A DNA stretch of 64,000 bases from Kuschelorhynchus macadamiae (GCA_030620095.1 JAUTXW010005188.1:560001-624000); one strand, 5' to 3'; positions 1 to 27,700 are shown, numbered from the stretch's first letter. The notes: generated by a model from the letters alone, not told the origin. Numbers and translations are program-made.

Positions 1-595
1 TAAATAGGCTTCTTCTTGCTGATTATATCAATAAATATAAAAGGTTTTATTTAAGACCGGTTGTTTTTAAAGATACATGTATCAAACTTCATAAATAATC
101 AGCAAGAAGAGACCCATTTAGTGAAACAATATTGTAGAATATATGTTAAATTTAAAAATCATGCTCATTTTTTTGCTTTTCAATTGCTATTTGTTTCTTT
201 TTTAGCAAATTCTGACTGTTTAACGTTAGCTCTTTTATATTTACCATTACTTTCTATTTCTTAAGACACCGTGCAAAATAAAACAGAATTTTTGTATAAG
301 TGAGTCAAAAATATGAAAACATTGATAAGATTTAAAATAAATTTTCTTTAATATATCGGTAATGCTTTTAGAAAATTGGATGTAAAACATCAATAAAAAA
401 AACCACTTCAGGTACCTAATAGATATATCCGAGAAGAATATAGCAACGAATGTTAAAAAGTAATAAATAAAAGTAAAACTGGTTTTAATCACCTTTTATT
501 TGCCGGCAAAACGTTTTTTTACTTTTAAGTAGATGACACTTTTAAAAACGCTAAAATAATTTTACTATTCTTATTAATTATTTTTCCATTTTTAG
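1..595. other. AT-rich intronic sequence upstream of the first visible PGM3 exon
   Basis: No coding similarity, RNA gene or transposon terminus was recognised. The stretch ends in a T-rich tract and an AG (594-595) that serves as the splice acceptor of the first visible host exon, so it is most simply the 3' part of an intron of the same gene. Confidence 0.6.
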
Positions 596-11424
<10,829 letters not shown>

Positions 11425-13630
11425 GTGATTATATTAAGATATCATTGAAAAACACAATTTTAATGTGGTTTAGGGCCCGGCGAACCCCTTATAAAAATGT
11501 CAGTTCATTGAAAGGATTTGCATTTTTTACTAGCAGATAATTTATACTTATATATTTTATGATCTAAGTAGATTTTTAATATTTTCTGTTATCAAATACT
11601 TCGAAATAAGATATTGCCAGTTGAATAAATCTGGGTGGATAGACGACTCACGTATGCCGATACGCATCTCTCTTATTTTGACACAAGCGAAAGAAAATTT
11701 CAAATATTCAATATTAAATATACGCAAAGTGTTTTGATCACAGCCGTGAAAACTTTCATTCTATGTAAAGTGTTTTGGTGTTAGTATCTGCATATATTGA
11801 AAGTCCTTAAGTAAACAGTTCCTCTGTAATAGGTGCAGTAGTTTATTTGTACATTTATTAGTTAAACTCTTTTAATAAATAGATAACAAAAATGTTTGAG
11901 AAAACCGTCGGACTCTTATACATTTTTAACATGGATATCGCCATTTTCCTTCACACACGTGAGAACGAATTTAAAATGAAAAGTCAGCTTACTGTTAATT
12001 TAGTTAGTTTAGGGTTTCGTGGGACAGATATTTGCTTTATGCTAATGCAACCACACTACTTATGGTATTAGTAGTATTTAAAAGCAATGGATCTGATTGA
12101 TCTTGATTAGAAATACCCCTCAACCTAGGCCATCAAACGGTTTAGTCCCTCAGAATTAGTATTCAATGCCGAATTTGCCATATATTTTTTTAAATATTAA
12201 GGTGATACTTTATAATGTCTAAAATGCAACCATTATTATTAACTTATTGTTTTTTTTAACTATTTTATGGAATTAAGCATGTGTCGCGACATTTACGACT
12301 TTTAATCAAATATAATAGAATTATTGTTAACTTCAGTTGTAAAATGTAACATTCGAGTTATTAATGCAGAAAAATCGTCTATTCTAATTAATGAAACCTG
12401 CTCAATTTTTTTGCAAACCAGAGTGTTATTTACCTTAACATTGCTAAGATGGAGGATGTCGCACATAATATAATTTGAGACACTCTTTAACTTATAGTAA
12501 CCTCTGCATGTATTTCAAAATGAAACCTTTAATCGAATTAATCAAATGTTTGATAGTTTTATACATACATTATGACTTTAGATCGAACCCTATTTGGGAC
12601 ACGTATCAAAATACATATCAATCGCTGGGCTTGGGACAAACTGATACATGGATAATTATTACCCTGTACTATCGGTTCTAGATTTTTACGCCCAATAGTA
12701 ATTGAATGAGGAAGTTGCAAAAAATAGAGTTTATACGAAAGTAATTTTTTTGACTAAAACAAGATTTACTCACGTAGCAACTAGACACTGCGTATTATAT
12801 TGTGGATTTAGCTGCATGTAACCCATATTTCCTAACTGGAACAGCAGACGCGCCGTAATGAGTTCACATATACTCTGTTTCTTGCAACTTCCTCCTTCCA
12901 CCACTATAGCAGCCACTGAGCTCACAGCGTAAAAATCTAGGAGTGGTATCAATATCTTAATCAGTCATATAGTCAATTTATGAGACGAATCATATGCGCA
13001 GCGATAAATACACATTTTGGTTATGGGTTCCAGGACTTACTAGTAAAAAGGAATGTCCTGAAGCAAAAAAATAAAAAGGTGAAATTTTTTCGAATTCCTT
13101 ATGTCCAAAAAACAAAATATTGGCAATATGTCCTTCAAATAACGAAAAAATTACAAAAGAAATAAACAAAATAAAAATTGAGGGTTTGCCCAGGAATTAT
13201 ACAATATCAACTATTTTATTATACATATACAACTCAAAAAAAAATGTTTGTTGTGAATATGTAACATTTCAGTTAAGAAAAATACACAAACAAAAAAGTG
13301 GTAGCTTCCGAAATTTTCTTAATTACCTGATGAAGAAGCTTTATACAAAAAAATAAATGTTTTGATTATATCATATTTCGGCTAAAAAAAAGTTGAAAAG
13401 TAGGGTTTTTCCAGGATTTTTTTTTACATTTGGGAGACTTCATAGTAATCAAAAAAAGATTGCAATTATAATAAAAATCCGCTGTTCTTCTAGATGATTT
13501 TTTTTAAATAGCAAATTCTGGAAGCTTTAGTGATATTAAAACAATGTTTAGTGAATTACAAGAACTAAATGTTCTCGTTTATTTGTTCCTTATCATAGAG
13601 AGAAGAGAAATTGGATACAGACGGGATTTA
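11425..13630. other. Downstream of PGM3: 3' UTR and intergenic DNA
   Basis: The first part should be the PGM3 3' UTR. Beyond it the sequence is AT-rich without protein similarity. Open frames such as 12475-12681 and 12980-13356 are low-complexity and show no motif. Confidence 0.5.
11624..11629 (+). promoter_or_regulatory. PGM3: Candidate PGM3 polyadenylation signal
   Basis: AATAAA lies 200 bp after the stop codon. Other AATAAA hexamers occur farther on (near 11873), so the one actually used is not decided by sequence alone. Confidence 0.4.
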
Positions 13631-13639
13631 ATTCTAATG

Positions 13640-14060
13640 ATAAAAAATTGGTATGAAGGCACTAGGAAAACAATATGGCTTCACAGAAAGCCTTTGGCGG
13701 GGGCAGCGTTACACTTTGGCGTGTCATTATGTGCGACGGGAAGTCGGAATTATACATTACTCCTCACTCAAACTCTTAACTCCCATCTCTATAGAGATGA
13801 CAGTGTTTCATCATATTGTTCCTTTCGCCGGGAACTTTAGATCATCCAAACAAGGCTCGTATTCTACCAGACTTTGCGAGTAAATACCATTCAGCGCATG
13901 AATTACGCGTGTGATCTAAACTTGCCACTAAGGTTGGAATGCGCTGGAAAATCTGGACGAATTAATACAAGCTATTCTTGAGGAATGGGAAAATATTACC
14001 CAAGATTTTATAGTAAATTTTGTAGAAAATATACCTCAGTAATACTTGTCCGGGGAGGAC
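13640..14060 (+). pseudogene. Tc1-like transposase remnant (C-terminal half)
   Basis: Two overlapping frames read LYRDDSVSS/MTVFHHIVPFAG, matching the YRDxVLxxHVVPYAG block of Tc1-like transposases. After deletion of the second-Asp region there is ENLDELIQAILEEWENI and FIVNFVENIPQ, matching the NLxELxxALxEEWxxIPQ...LxxSMPRR terminus. Several stops and frameshifts make it non-functional. Confidence 0.65.
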
Positions 14061-16652
14061 CTACAAAATATTAATTTAAGTATTTTTTTGTTCAATACAA
14101 AACATATTTTTTTATTACATATTTAATGCATTTTTTGCTTGGTTTTCTTTAAACAAATTGTTATGTATGTTTTACACACACTGTTTATATGAATAAAAAA
14201 AGGAAATAAATATATTGCAATAATTTTCATTTAATGTTTGTGGCCCTTTCCCTTGTCCTTGTAGAACATTATAATCAATCTAATTTTTTTCTGTAACTAG
14301 ACGACCTAAATGAAAAAGAAAAAACCCGTTTCGGTATTTTAGTTTAAATTTTTAAAAAATGTCTATTTGGAAAAATTCAGCTAGTTTTTCTTCTGATACG
14401 ATTCTAAAATAAGAGTGTTCTATAAAAAAAAATTAAAAATAATAGTTATCACCATATTTTTTTCACACACTGTATAATTCCTGTTTACTCCTGTGTTACT
14501 CAGATGCCGGGTGATAATATCCAAGAATCTCGATTTTCATTACAAATCTTAATTTTGCTCAGATTATGAAAATTATCAGGAAATCCTTCAAAATGGTTTT
14601 TACTTTTGAACTATTAATGTATAAAATCCATAAAAGTTATAAAAGTAAGCTTAAAAGAAAATGTGGCGGCGTCATGAAATTTTCGAAATACTGCACTGTT
14701 CTATATATCACTCTATAAGTTGGGATCAATCCAGCATTGAAATTGTTCTTGGGGAGAAAGAGCTAACGACCATAATCCAGACAAAAGTTTGGTTGCTTGA
14801 GGAAAATTTTACTATAGTCTTATCTGAAATTAACATGAACCATAATTGCAATATAATAGATATAATCATATAAGACAATAGAAAACAATAGTGATGTCAG
14901 TGTGGTTGCATTTGCATATTTCTGACATAATATCTCAATCTCTTTTAATTATTGATTTGAAGGCCCATGTTACATTTCATATAGTTTTAAGGAAAATTAT
15001 TAAAAGATTGTGTTAAAATATTTTATGGAGAGAAATTTTCTCGCATATGTGAGACTACATGCCATATTATCACGTAGGTGATCTAAATTTCCAACGAAAG
15101 TCATCCATTTATAAAAGACTCAGTATGTAAGACGTAATATATTTTAGTACTAATTAGACTTTCAGAAGTGATTACATTATTGCCTGACTTTTTTCATGAT
15201 TTAATGTATACCATATTTATGTAATCTAATTTTTATGTCGTATCTCATAGGCTAGGACAAAACCAGGTATATTCATGCCAACTAATCACACCGACCAAAA
15301 ATCAACTGAAAATATTTTTTTCTTCGTGGTCGAGGGAGGGACTGAACCAAATATATTGCTATTATTTTAAACTCGATAATCGTAATGTTAATCCAGCTTT
15401 GATGTGGGTATAATATTTTTTCCCACGTCAAAGTTACAATTTTAACTGTTCTCGCTACTCTATAAATACCCTCGATACAAAATATATCTGGTATGTCATC
15501 TGTTACTGTTACGTTTGAAGATAAAAAACGCAAAATTATAGTTAATTTTTTTTTGTTGGATATATTTAGCAAATTTTACCAACGACTTATTTTTTGTTGA
15601 TTTTACAAAATATAATTATTATGTATTTTTATTTGACTGTATAGTGTGAAAAGACTTTTATTAGCCCTTAGGCCTTATTTATTTATACCAGGGCGTTCCC
15701 TACTTTGTATCAAAAACCATATCGTTAACTATAGATTCTGCCCTTTTATTTCCTTCCATTATATTCGAAGAATCCTGTATATATGGGGAGTTTAGTTGTT
15801 TTACTTTAAGACCCACGCCCACGGTAAGAGTTAAATATTCTAAGTACATGCGGACTATTTAGAATGAAATAGAAAAAGAAACGAAATAAAACAGGGCAGT
15901 ACTATAAATGTTCAAAAATAGAAACGCAATATCACATTTTTATAAATTGTTAATGAATTTGTGCCCATTGTTTTTTTAAGTCGTTAATGAATTTTAATGC
16001 GCTTTTTTGGATTATGAAAGCCTGGTTTATCCAGAGTTTGATATTCGAAATCACTTTTTAATATTTATGGTATTTCTGTTACATAATATTTACTGATAAA
16101 TTGATACACACATATATAGTGAGGTAACGTGTCTTTTTATTATGTGTATGTTATTATATATTTCCTATAAACCATTTTTTATTAGTATACCAAATTGTTT
16201 AGAAACGCCTCACAAACATGCCAAATCTCCATTTTCAAGAGTAGATTGTTTTTCGAGGAAAATCGATAAAATACTTTTAAATTACAATAAAAAAGTCTAT
16301 TTAATCATAGGAATTCCAATAAAATTTCTAATAAACTAGCCTTATTCGTGAATCGCGCGTAATGCTGATATTCTGCTGTAATGCAGACTCGTCAGAAAAC
16401 TGCCAAATATGTTTTACTTTCCATGTTCCACCGCTCCTTATGTAGCAGAATTTTCATACAGCCTATGCTGACCTATGACGTCACACAGGTCATCCCAGCT
16501 GAAGTAGCAGCAAAATGATAGTGTTCTTCGGCTTCAAATAATTAAAAGAAAGGTAAATGAAATATTCTTTGATCTAAGTAGGAATAATTATTGTTACTTT
16601 AAAAGAAAAAATGGCTAGGTGGCCAGTTACAGCCTTAATGTATTCTTGGATT

Positions 16653-16653
<1 letters not shown>
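14061..16653. other. Intergenic AT-rich DNA
   Basis: No convincing gene or transposon terminus was identified. A 96-codon minus-strand open frame (15282-15572) has no recognised motif. Several ACACACTGT(A/T) boxes (near 14175 and 14466) resemble ends of old Tc1-like MITEs but were not paired. Confidence 0.45.
16469..16492. promoter_or_regulatory. Composite palindrome: TGACCT...AGGTCA around TGACGTCA
   Basis: Half-sites TGACCT (16469-16474) and AGGTCA (16487-16492), the nuclear-receptor-type half-site, flank the perfect octamer TGACGTCA (16476-16483), the CRE/bZIP consensus. No gene start is nearby, so a regulatory role is only a possibility. Confidence 0.25.

Positions 16654-16709
<56 letters not shown>
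16654..16709. repeat. (TA)n microsatellite
   Basis: A 55-bp pure TA tract. Confidence 0.95.

Positions 16710-18725
<2,016 letters not shown>

Positions 18726-18775
<50 letters not shown>
18726..18775. repeat. (TA)n microsatellite
   Basis: A 50-bp pure TA tract, 50 bp before a hammerhead-like motif. Confidence 0.95.
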
Positions 18776-18777
<2 letters not shown>

Positions 18778-18827
18778 TCATATTTCTTGGGGTATTTGGT
18801 TTTGTCTCGTTCAGTGACATTTCGCAG

Positions 18828-18860
18828 TTGACAAAGGCCACGAAAGTGACCGAAACGTAC
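18828..18860 (+). ncRNA. Degenerate hammerhead-ribozyme-like core
   Basis: Plus strand reads TTGACAA, then GGCCAC-GAAA-GTGACC (a 6-bp hairpin with one mismatch and a GAAA loop), then GAAACGTAC. The hammerhead core is CUGANGA-stem II-GAAA. The first box is degraded, so this copy is not expected to cleave. Confidence 0.3.
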
Positions 18861-18992
18861 TGCCTAAAACATCCTTTTTACTTAAAATAATATGTAACTG
18901 ACCTGCCACTTTGCAGTTTTATTTAGAACCAGATACCCCAAGAAAAGTTTTGGTTTAACAATATTTTTGTGATTGGTGCAAGAGAAAAAAAA

Positions 18993-19868
<876 letters not shown>

Positions 19869-20101
19869 TGTACCTTATCTCAAAAACTATCCAGTTAGAA
19901 AGTTAAATACAAAAGTTTCTGTTTCTCGAAATTGATTTGAATAGCTCGCTGACCAGTTCAATGATGTATATGTCTATGGCGCAATGTTTCGTATTTATTA
20001 GCGATTGTTTCAACATACTTTCAACTTGATATATCTCTGGTATTTATACATTTTTAGAATTTTTTCAGTGCAGAAAAAACGTAAATTTATGCACTATTTA
20101 A

Positions 20102-20967
20102 TAGTGATGTGTAACTCAGAAGGGAGCTGGCTCAAGGGATCAGCTCAGTTAAGTGAGTCACTGAAGCAACTGCGGTACAGATCTTTTTCGATTCTGACTC
20201 ACCTCTCACAATGTAATGGAGCGGGAACGACTTGCGACGATGAAGAGCCGCAGAGTCACCGACCGCCGAAAGAGTCAAATTGCATTGCAATATGTGCTGT
20301 TTGTACATTCTCGATGCGGCGCGACTTAGCGGTCTTAACTATTTAGGTTTTATCTTTTTATTTTGGTTGTTTAGATGTGAAATAAATACAAATATAGATA
20401 TTAGATATGGTGGGAACTGCTTATTGGTAAATATGCATAATAAATAAGGCAATTTATTCTTTAAGAAAATAATGTAGGTTGAAAATGCAATAAACTTAAT
20501 ATCATTTGTTCTAACCTTATGGAAAAGAACATATGATGACTTTTTTTCAGCAATATCGTGAAGTCATTTCTAATGGGTATTAAAACGTATAATACCTATC
20601 TTAAACGAAATAAATTAGAGCCTAATTTATTTGATAAATCTCCAACAGAAATTCTGCATAGTCAGACTGTATAACGTTAGAAATTAAAACACAAAACTTG
20701 TCCAATGGGTCTCGGTGATTCTTCGCTGCACTAGACGAGCACGATATCCTATCCATTGTCCTTTACAACTACGAGCCACCAGGGTGGCAGAACCGTGGTC
20801 CGGGAGTCAATTCATGAGTTAGGAAGGAGCCTTGTCAAACGACGTTAGGAATGTATTTCGCTCCTTCGTTTCGCAGCTCAGTTGAGCCAACTCAGTGAGC
20901 TGCCTCAGTAAAGTGAGCCAAAGTCAGTGAAGTGCATCATTAAAATGAGTTACGTGTCCTGTCTCTA
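20102..20967. mobile_element. Non-autonomous hAT element, 866 bp, with 8-bp target duplication
   Basis: The element begins TAGTGATGTGTAACTCA and ends with the complement of TAGAGACAGGACACGTAACTCA, sharing TAG-GA and GTAACTCA. It is flanked by the exact octamer CTATTTAA (20094-20101 and 20968-20975). Subterminal CTCAGT-type repeats lie near both ends. There is no transposase; a 113-codon open frame running from the flank into it (20005-20346) has no motif and is probably chance. The opposite arm of the host mariner carries the unoccupied site, confirming the insertion. Confidence 0.88.
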
Positions 20968-21535
20968 CTATTTAACCTGTAGTAACAATATTTTTGAATT
21001 GAAAAAAATCTAACAGTATTGTCATATTTTGCACACCATCAATTTTTTTAAATGCAACGATATAGCGGATCCAAATATAGCATTGAAAATTTCAACGATG
21101 TATAACAATATAGGTCTATGAGTCACGGTATCGGACTTATAGAATATTATCTTCAAGGCTCAAATAATATTTTCGTTATAGGTAGTTCCAAAATAAGGAA
21201 AATGTTTTGCAATAATTATTATTCGTTGTTTGTAAACAATATTTAATGAAATTAATTATAATTTTTGTTTATCTTCAGTACAAATTGAACACTGAAGATA
21301 ATGCCCAATGAGTCGGATCGACAAGATTACTTTCAGAGCCATAGTATATCAATAAAATCGCCTTTCAATGCTTTGAATTTGATATAACGTAAAGCACTAG
21401 AGGACGATTTAATAATATATTATTTAACGAGAGTATTCTGCTGGCCATAATAAACGAGCATAATTTAATTTGTTCTAATGATAATCAAAACAATAACAAT
21501 CCCACAATTTCAAATTATTGATAACTTTTCAAAAT

Positions 21536-22200
21536 GACTACCTATCGTTTTAGAAAGCTCCATGCTTTCAGATTTACCTCAGTACGGGAGTTACCGTTAG
21601 CTGATTTTGATAGTAGCGCAACGTTTTGCATGGATATAATAGACCGACTTTCATCATCCACTTTTCCAAAATATTCTTTTCACGGATGAAGCAATTTTTA
21701 ACACGGCTGGAATATTTGATAGAAGGACTCGCCTTACTGGTCGAGCGAAAATCAGCATAAGATCAAATCCATTAGATAACAATAACATCAAAGTGTTTAT
21801 GTTTAGTGTGGAATAGTTAGGGACTGAGTGATAGGGCCGATTTTTTATAATGACACATTTAATGGGCGGAGGTACTTTAATTTCGTAATTTCGTCTGAAA
21901 GAACGTCTTATATTTCAACAGGACAGTGCTACCACTCAGTGACACCCATTATTGATTGGCAAAATAGACTAAACATGGATAGATCGATTTACAACAATAC
22001 CATGGCCAGCTCGGGGTCCCGACTTGACTTTGATTTTTTTATGGGAAAATCTGAAGGATAAGGTCTATAGAAATAAAGTAAAAAATCTAGAGGACTTGAG
22101 ACAAAGCATAACAGAGGAGATACATTTCACTAATGAAAGTGGAGCAGTAGCTAAAGCTATAAAAAATGGAAACAATTTATGCAACTTGTATAGCACAGGA
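21536..22200 (+). pseudogene. Mariner-like transposase pseudogene
   Basis: Pieces in changing frames give, in order: VRELPLADFDSSATFCMDII (family: VQEL-PEDY-RR-FC-W), NILFTDEAIFNTAGIFDRR (first-Asp region ILFTDEA-FTRNGIFN), IxVFMFSV, and finally PDLT-IFLWENLKDKVYRNK and LEDLRQSITEEI (family: WPARSPDLTPLDFFLWGYLKDKVY). Stops at about 21813 and 21828 and at least three frameshifts make it non-functional. It lies between the two long arms and is their presumed cognate transposase. Confidence 0.8.
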
Positions 22201-23220
22201 AGGGGGTTATGTACAAAACATAATTTAGTTATTTTTATTAGTATATTTTTATTGTGTCGTTATTATTCTTGTGTTAATGTTTTATTTAAATGTTTTTATG
22301 TTGTGTTTATATGTTATACTTATGAATTTATATATTTGTTCATATGTTAAAAATTCCTTAAATAAACTTCTTTAGCCTTAATCTTGGTTTTAACAAATAT
22401 TATGTAAAATTCAAATAGAACACTGAATGCTGATTTTATTGATATTATAACAATATGGGTCTGGGAATCACCTTGTCTTTCTGATTTATTGGGAATTGGG
22501 GATTATCTTCAGAGTTAAATTCATATAAGAAGAAAAATATGTTAATATGATCAAATATTGTTTGCTAGCGTTGAGTAATAATCATTGCAAAAATATTTTC
22601 CCCTATATTGAATCTCTTGTCGCCAATAATTATTAATACTTCTATATTATAGTTGATCCTGAAGATAATTCCCAAAAGTCCGAAACCGTGACTTATAGAC
22701 CTATGTTGTGATATATCGTTAAAATCGTCTTTCAATGATTTATTTGGTTTCGATATAATATAAAGGGGTTGCATCTAAAATATTTCAGAAAATTGATGGT
22801 GTGCAAAACATGACAACACTGCAAGATTTTTTCATTCAAAAATATTGTTACTACAGGTTAAATGCTGCATAAATTTGTTTTTTCTGCACACGAAAAAAAT
22901 TTTAAAAGATTATAAATACCAGAGATATATGAAAAGTTTAAAGTATAGCAAAAATTGAAGATAATCGCCAATAAATCTGAAATGTTCCGTTATAGACCCA
23001 TACTATTATATATATCATGGAATTGGTCTTTAAGAGACCTATTCAAATCCATATCAATATGGGTGTCACATTTGAAATAAAAAAGTTTATACCAGACCAC
23101 CCAATATATATCCTGTATATACAAAAATTTAAAAAATGAAAATATAATTCATTCCAAGAAACTTTTCAAATATCTCTGATAGTTTTTGAGATAAGGTCAT
23201 CTTACGTGGGCCACCCTGTA

Positions 23221-26200
23221 TATAATTAAACACTTGTTCTTTGAATTGACCAAAATACGCAATTTATAAATACTGCATGAATCATTAAAAGACACGACAG
23301 TGTTGGCGGACTTTGAACATATCTGTGCCTCGTTCTGTCATATGGTTAAAATAGCACAAGAATACAGTAGGTGCTGACAGATTCTGCCAATCGAAAAGGT
23401 TATATGATTCAGTCTTCGTACTGTCACCATCTGTGGTGTCGTTTGTATATGTTGAACTTAATTTAACTTAGGATAAAACGGTGCAATATGACGACCGAGG
23501 AAGAACTAACACAAAATAATGAGTTTTTATAGCGTTTGTACGTACCTTACGCGATGAGTTTATTCTATCTCTAGTTTTACCCTTGAAATGGAAATATAAA
23601 TACCAGTGCAAGTCAAAAACGCTAATAATTCTTAATTTTTGTTAGGTTGATACTCTTAAGCGTTTTTTTTTGACTTTGATAATCTGTAACGCGTAACCAT
23701 AAACAATAAAACGAAACCTTTAATTAGATTTCTTTCGTTTTTCTTCAACTTGAAATCTGGGCTTTTACGACCTTCTGAACATTAACTTTTTTAATAATGT
23801 TAATATTTTGAAAATATTAACTCATACATTTTAATTGACTTTAAGATTTTTCAAAAAACTGACTTATCTATGCAGGGACATATTTACAAATATTTTGCCA
23901 AAGGCACTAATAAACCTAAACTAGCGAGCATTAAAATAAAAATTTCAGAATGTTTGTCATAAAAATTGTAACAGAATTAAGAATGATTTATTAGTAGTAA
24001 TAAGTCATTGTTATACATAATAACCAAGCAAAAGCAATATAGTTATTTTTTTAGCACTTAAATTAATTACAAACAAGGGTCATTAATCATTAAATTTAAG
24101 CTCCCATAAAATCATTCTTTAAAAATTTGTACCTATTCGAAAATTTCCTTTTTCCAATACTATTGATAGGTGCTCCTAGGATTTTTTTAAATATTTTGTG
24201 CTCCGGTATTGAAAAACTGTGACAGTAAGAATATGCAACAGAATTGTACAGTTTTCGAAATATTATTTTTAGATTTAAAGGAAACTATTTGAAAGGGGAT
24301 GTATATTCGATTATCAAGTATAGCTTAGAACAATATCAACGATAGATAAAAATGACAGTAATTAATTAGGAGTTTCAAAATTATTAAAGTCGCAGAAACA
24401 CAAAAACCATCTCTGTTACAAAAAAAATAAATAAAATTAGGTTAGGTTAGTTATATTTGCAAATAATTCAAAAACATATTGATTTAAATAATTTCTTAAA
24501 TATTAACTGCTCTATGGTTGGTAACCTAAATAAACTGCTAGCATGTGGATTTAGTTGTTTAAAGTGTAGTTTCAAAAGAAACAAATTTATTTTATTACCG
24601 ACGTTTCAGATATATTTTAACCATCCTCAGGTCTATGTAAATACAAAACTTTATAGTTTCACTTTGCGTTTAAAACATGTATATTGCACACAACTTTTGA
24701 AATATTCCTAGATTGGATTGGAAAGAAATATAACAATTTTGAATTATTATCTGCTGACAGATCTTTTTCTGTAAATTTGATATTTGAATTTCGAATAACT
24801 TCATTTTGTAAGGAGTGTACCTTTTTTGATTTTTTTTTTTTAAATCTCAATGTTTTTATAATATATAATTATTTTGAAAATAAAATGATATATTTTCTCT
24901 TTATGAAAAGAATATTGCATTTTAATTGTGATTGCAACGATTATTTAAAAATACGTAATTAGATTATTGTTGGTCACCTTCGTTTTTGGTTGATAATTGT
25001 TCATGGCTACTTGATATTAGAACATATGTATATAATAAGATAGTTTCCTTTGAATCCTTAAGTGCTAATATTTCAAAAACTTAAAACAATTGTAGGGTTT
25101 TTTGCGCATCAGTCGTTGCTAGTCGGTCGGAAGCGTCAGCTTTTGTCGCAGAAAAAACGCGGCTTAAGTGATTGATAGTAATCTTTGATAAGTTCCACAT
25201 CGTAATGAGATTCTACTAAGGTTATAGTCCCATTAATTAACTTTTCTACTACCCCTGTTTTTTTTTGTTTTTGGGAACAACATATTCTTTTTTATGCTCA
25301 TCGAGTAATACTTTTAAGTGTTTTTTTTTTAATTTTCTATAACATTTTAGGCTGACTTGCTATCTAGTTGCGAATGCTAATTGTGTCACTATTCAACTTC
25401 AATTACCATTTGTATTAATTCCTATTTTTTGGTATAAAAATATGTTCCAATATTTGCACAAAGTCGTATGTTTCTGGATTATTTATAAAGTTAGGTATAT
25501 TTTATGCCATAAAAGAAAATTAATAATTTATTATATAGATATTTCAATAATATTTGTCAGTTAAATAATTTCTGAAAACTGTAACTAACTTTTTATGCTA
25601 ATATCTCGCTAAAATTTGAATAGTGTGTTTTATATAAAATTTGTACTAAATTATTTCCCACAAGAAATGTTACTAATTAAAATTATATCTTCAAAATAAG
25701 TCTGCCATGAAATGGAATTTATTTCGAAGTTTAAAACTGCTTTCGAATGATTACGTTAATAAATAGTGCTTGATAATATTGATATAATTTTACGTTAATA
25801 AGGTATATTTCTGGGAACAGTAGTATAAAAACTTATACTTTATATACTTTAAATATTGTACAAACGACCAGCTTAACAATATAATGCTTTTTTATATAAA
25901 CTTAGTTTTATTTCCAACCAAAAAAAGAGTTGTTTGTGCTGATGAATTCTTAAAAAGAAGCTGAGAACAAATTGTGAGCATGACTGCAAAGAAAGATGAA
26001 GTATGGTAACCAGTAGTTACATGCTTCTGCCTTTTTAGCTTCTTCCGCATAGTGGTATAACCAAGTTGAAAGATGTAAGGAACTTGGGAGAAAAACTAGA
26101 AAACAAACGTGGATTAACTACAGGACACCATCACTATAGTATGATACTGATTTGGGATTGAAAAGAAACCGCATTCTGTTGTCTAAAGTTTTAAAATTCT

Positions 26201-27039
26201 TGTTCGACCATTCGAATTGTTGGCAATTGGCGTCACACATTCTCATGTTATAAGTAGAGGTCATCTGAACTCATAATTTTTGTTTTCTTAAAATTCATTT
26301 GGAGGCCGTATTTAATTTCTCTAAGAATATCTTTAGTTCGTTTATGCTGTTGGAGATTATTAATATGATAATCTATCCATGTCCGATAACTTTAAATAAA
26401 GCCGGGCATTATCAAAATCAAAACTGTCAAAAATAATAATTACTTGGCATGAGTAACCACAGCAATTAAGCTTTGGTATTGGTTTTTAATATTCCAATAT
26501 ACTTTCACTAAAAATACGATTTATTGGTTGAATTTTGAATTGATTTTAATAATGTTCGACATTATTTAAAATATCTCTGACATGTTGGTTTATCGATTTG
26601 AACTAAGAGTACATTTTGTGTAGAGTTAATCAGAGAATAAAATCAATACATCAAATTATGTAAAATATGGCCACCGTAAACGCACGTGCAACGTACGCGG
26701 GCGACACTCTAAAGGGGTGCCAAACAGAAGATTTGCAGTTGCGTTGGGAAAAAATAAAAAGAACGCGTTAAGACAATTTTTAATTTTTAGACAATTTGTA
26801 ATGCACTAGAAATTTCCTACTGAGAAAACGAAATTATATCCTTATAATATTGATTCTATATTATCAATTAAAACATTAATTATTATCCTTAATGTTAATG
26901 AGGATTGGTGTAGAAATTTACAATATTACAAATCGGTAAATTCCTTTACCCGGAACTTCCCTCGTTATGAATATTTTCTTTTACTAGGATTAGTGAAGTG
27001 TGACTTAATTTGCTTCACAGACGTTTAGTCTGTCATCAA
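23221..27039. other. 3.8 kb of AT-rich intergenic DNA without recognised gene
   Basis: Read on both strands, no transposase, host exon or structural RNA was recognised. The open frames at 24457-24962 are A/T-biased and motif-free. The only organised signal noted is a hammerhead-like motif at 24598-24637. Confidence 0.45.
24598..24637 (-). ncRNA. Hammerhead-ribozyme-like motif
   Basis: The minus strand reads CTGAGGA, a 16-nt intervening segment, then GAAACGTC. Both conserved core boxes (CUGANGA and GAAA, then C-GUC) are intact, but stem I and stem II pairing is poor, so this is probably an eroded copy. Confidence 0.3.
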
Positions 27040-27700
27040 ACGTTTTTATTGGGGGCCATATTGGCTGTCTACCAATATTTTACCAGTTTCTACCTATGAC
27101 ACACTACATTTTTGAATATAATGTAAAATAAATAAACAATTTTTTACTGCGATTTTTTAAAAATTTCATTAGACCGCTATTTTGTTCTGTCATGTTGAAT
27201 TCATACTAAAATTTTATTAGTGCATCAATATATCATATATATTTCTTGCGCAAACGTTAAAGTCCATTGCATAAGAGGTTTTTTACTTCATTTTTTAAAC
27301 AGTTTGTTTCTGCGCCAACTTATTCCTCCATCTTGAATTCGTACTACAATTTTTACCAGTAATACAAATAAACTGACTTAATTCTTGAACGAAATTTGAA
27401 AGAAAACTAATAAGTAATTTTTTTAGGTTAATTTTTTAATTTTATAAGGCGTCATTTCATTTTGCCGTCTTGGATTCGTGTACCAAAATGTTACCAGTTC
27501 ATTCTAATAGGTACTTGATTTTTGTGCAACATTTGAGGTAGCTTGGATACTTCGGCCGCCATATTGGATTTTTACTAAAATACTACCAGGTCATCCGCAA
27601 CATGACCATAACTTTCGACGAAAATTTGAAGTCAATTGGGTAAGGTTTCCAGCTATTTCGCGAACTGACAGACAGACAGACCGATGGAATTAACATGTTT
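27040..27700 (+). repeat. Second block of the 125-bp GGCCGCCATTTTG repeat family
   Basis: At least five diverged units start near 27051, 27173, 27305, 27445 and 27552, with boxes GGCCGCCATATTGGA, ATTCATACTAAAATTTTA and TACCAGTT/TACCAGG. The block is preceded by CGGTAAATTCCTTTACCCGG...CCCTCGTTATGA (26935-26975), which recurs inverted at 43500-43545. Confidence 0.7.

Noticed and set aside
15282..15572. 96-codon minus-strand open frame
   Set aside because: No motif, no neighbours supporting a gene, and AT-rich DNA yields such frames by chance.
24457..24962. Consecutive open frames of 63-92 codons
   Set aside because: Phe/Asn/Ile/Lys-rich composition typical of AT-rich noncoding DNA; no motif.
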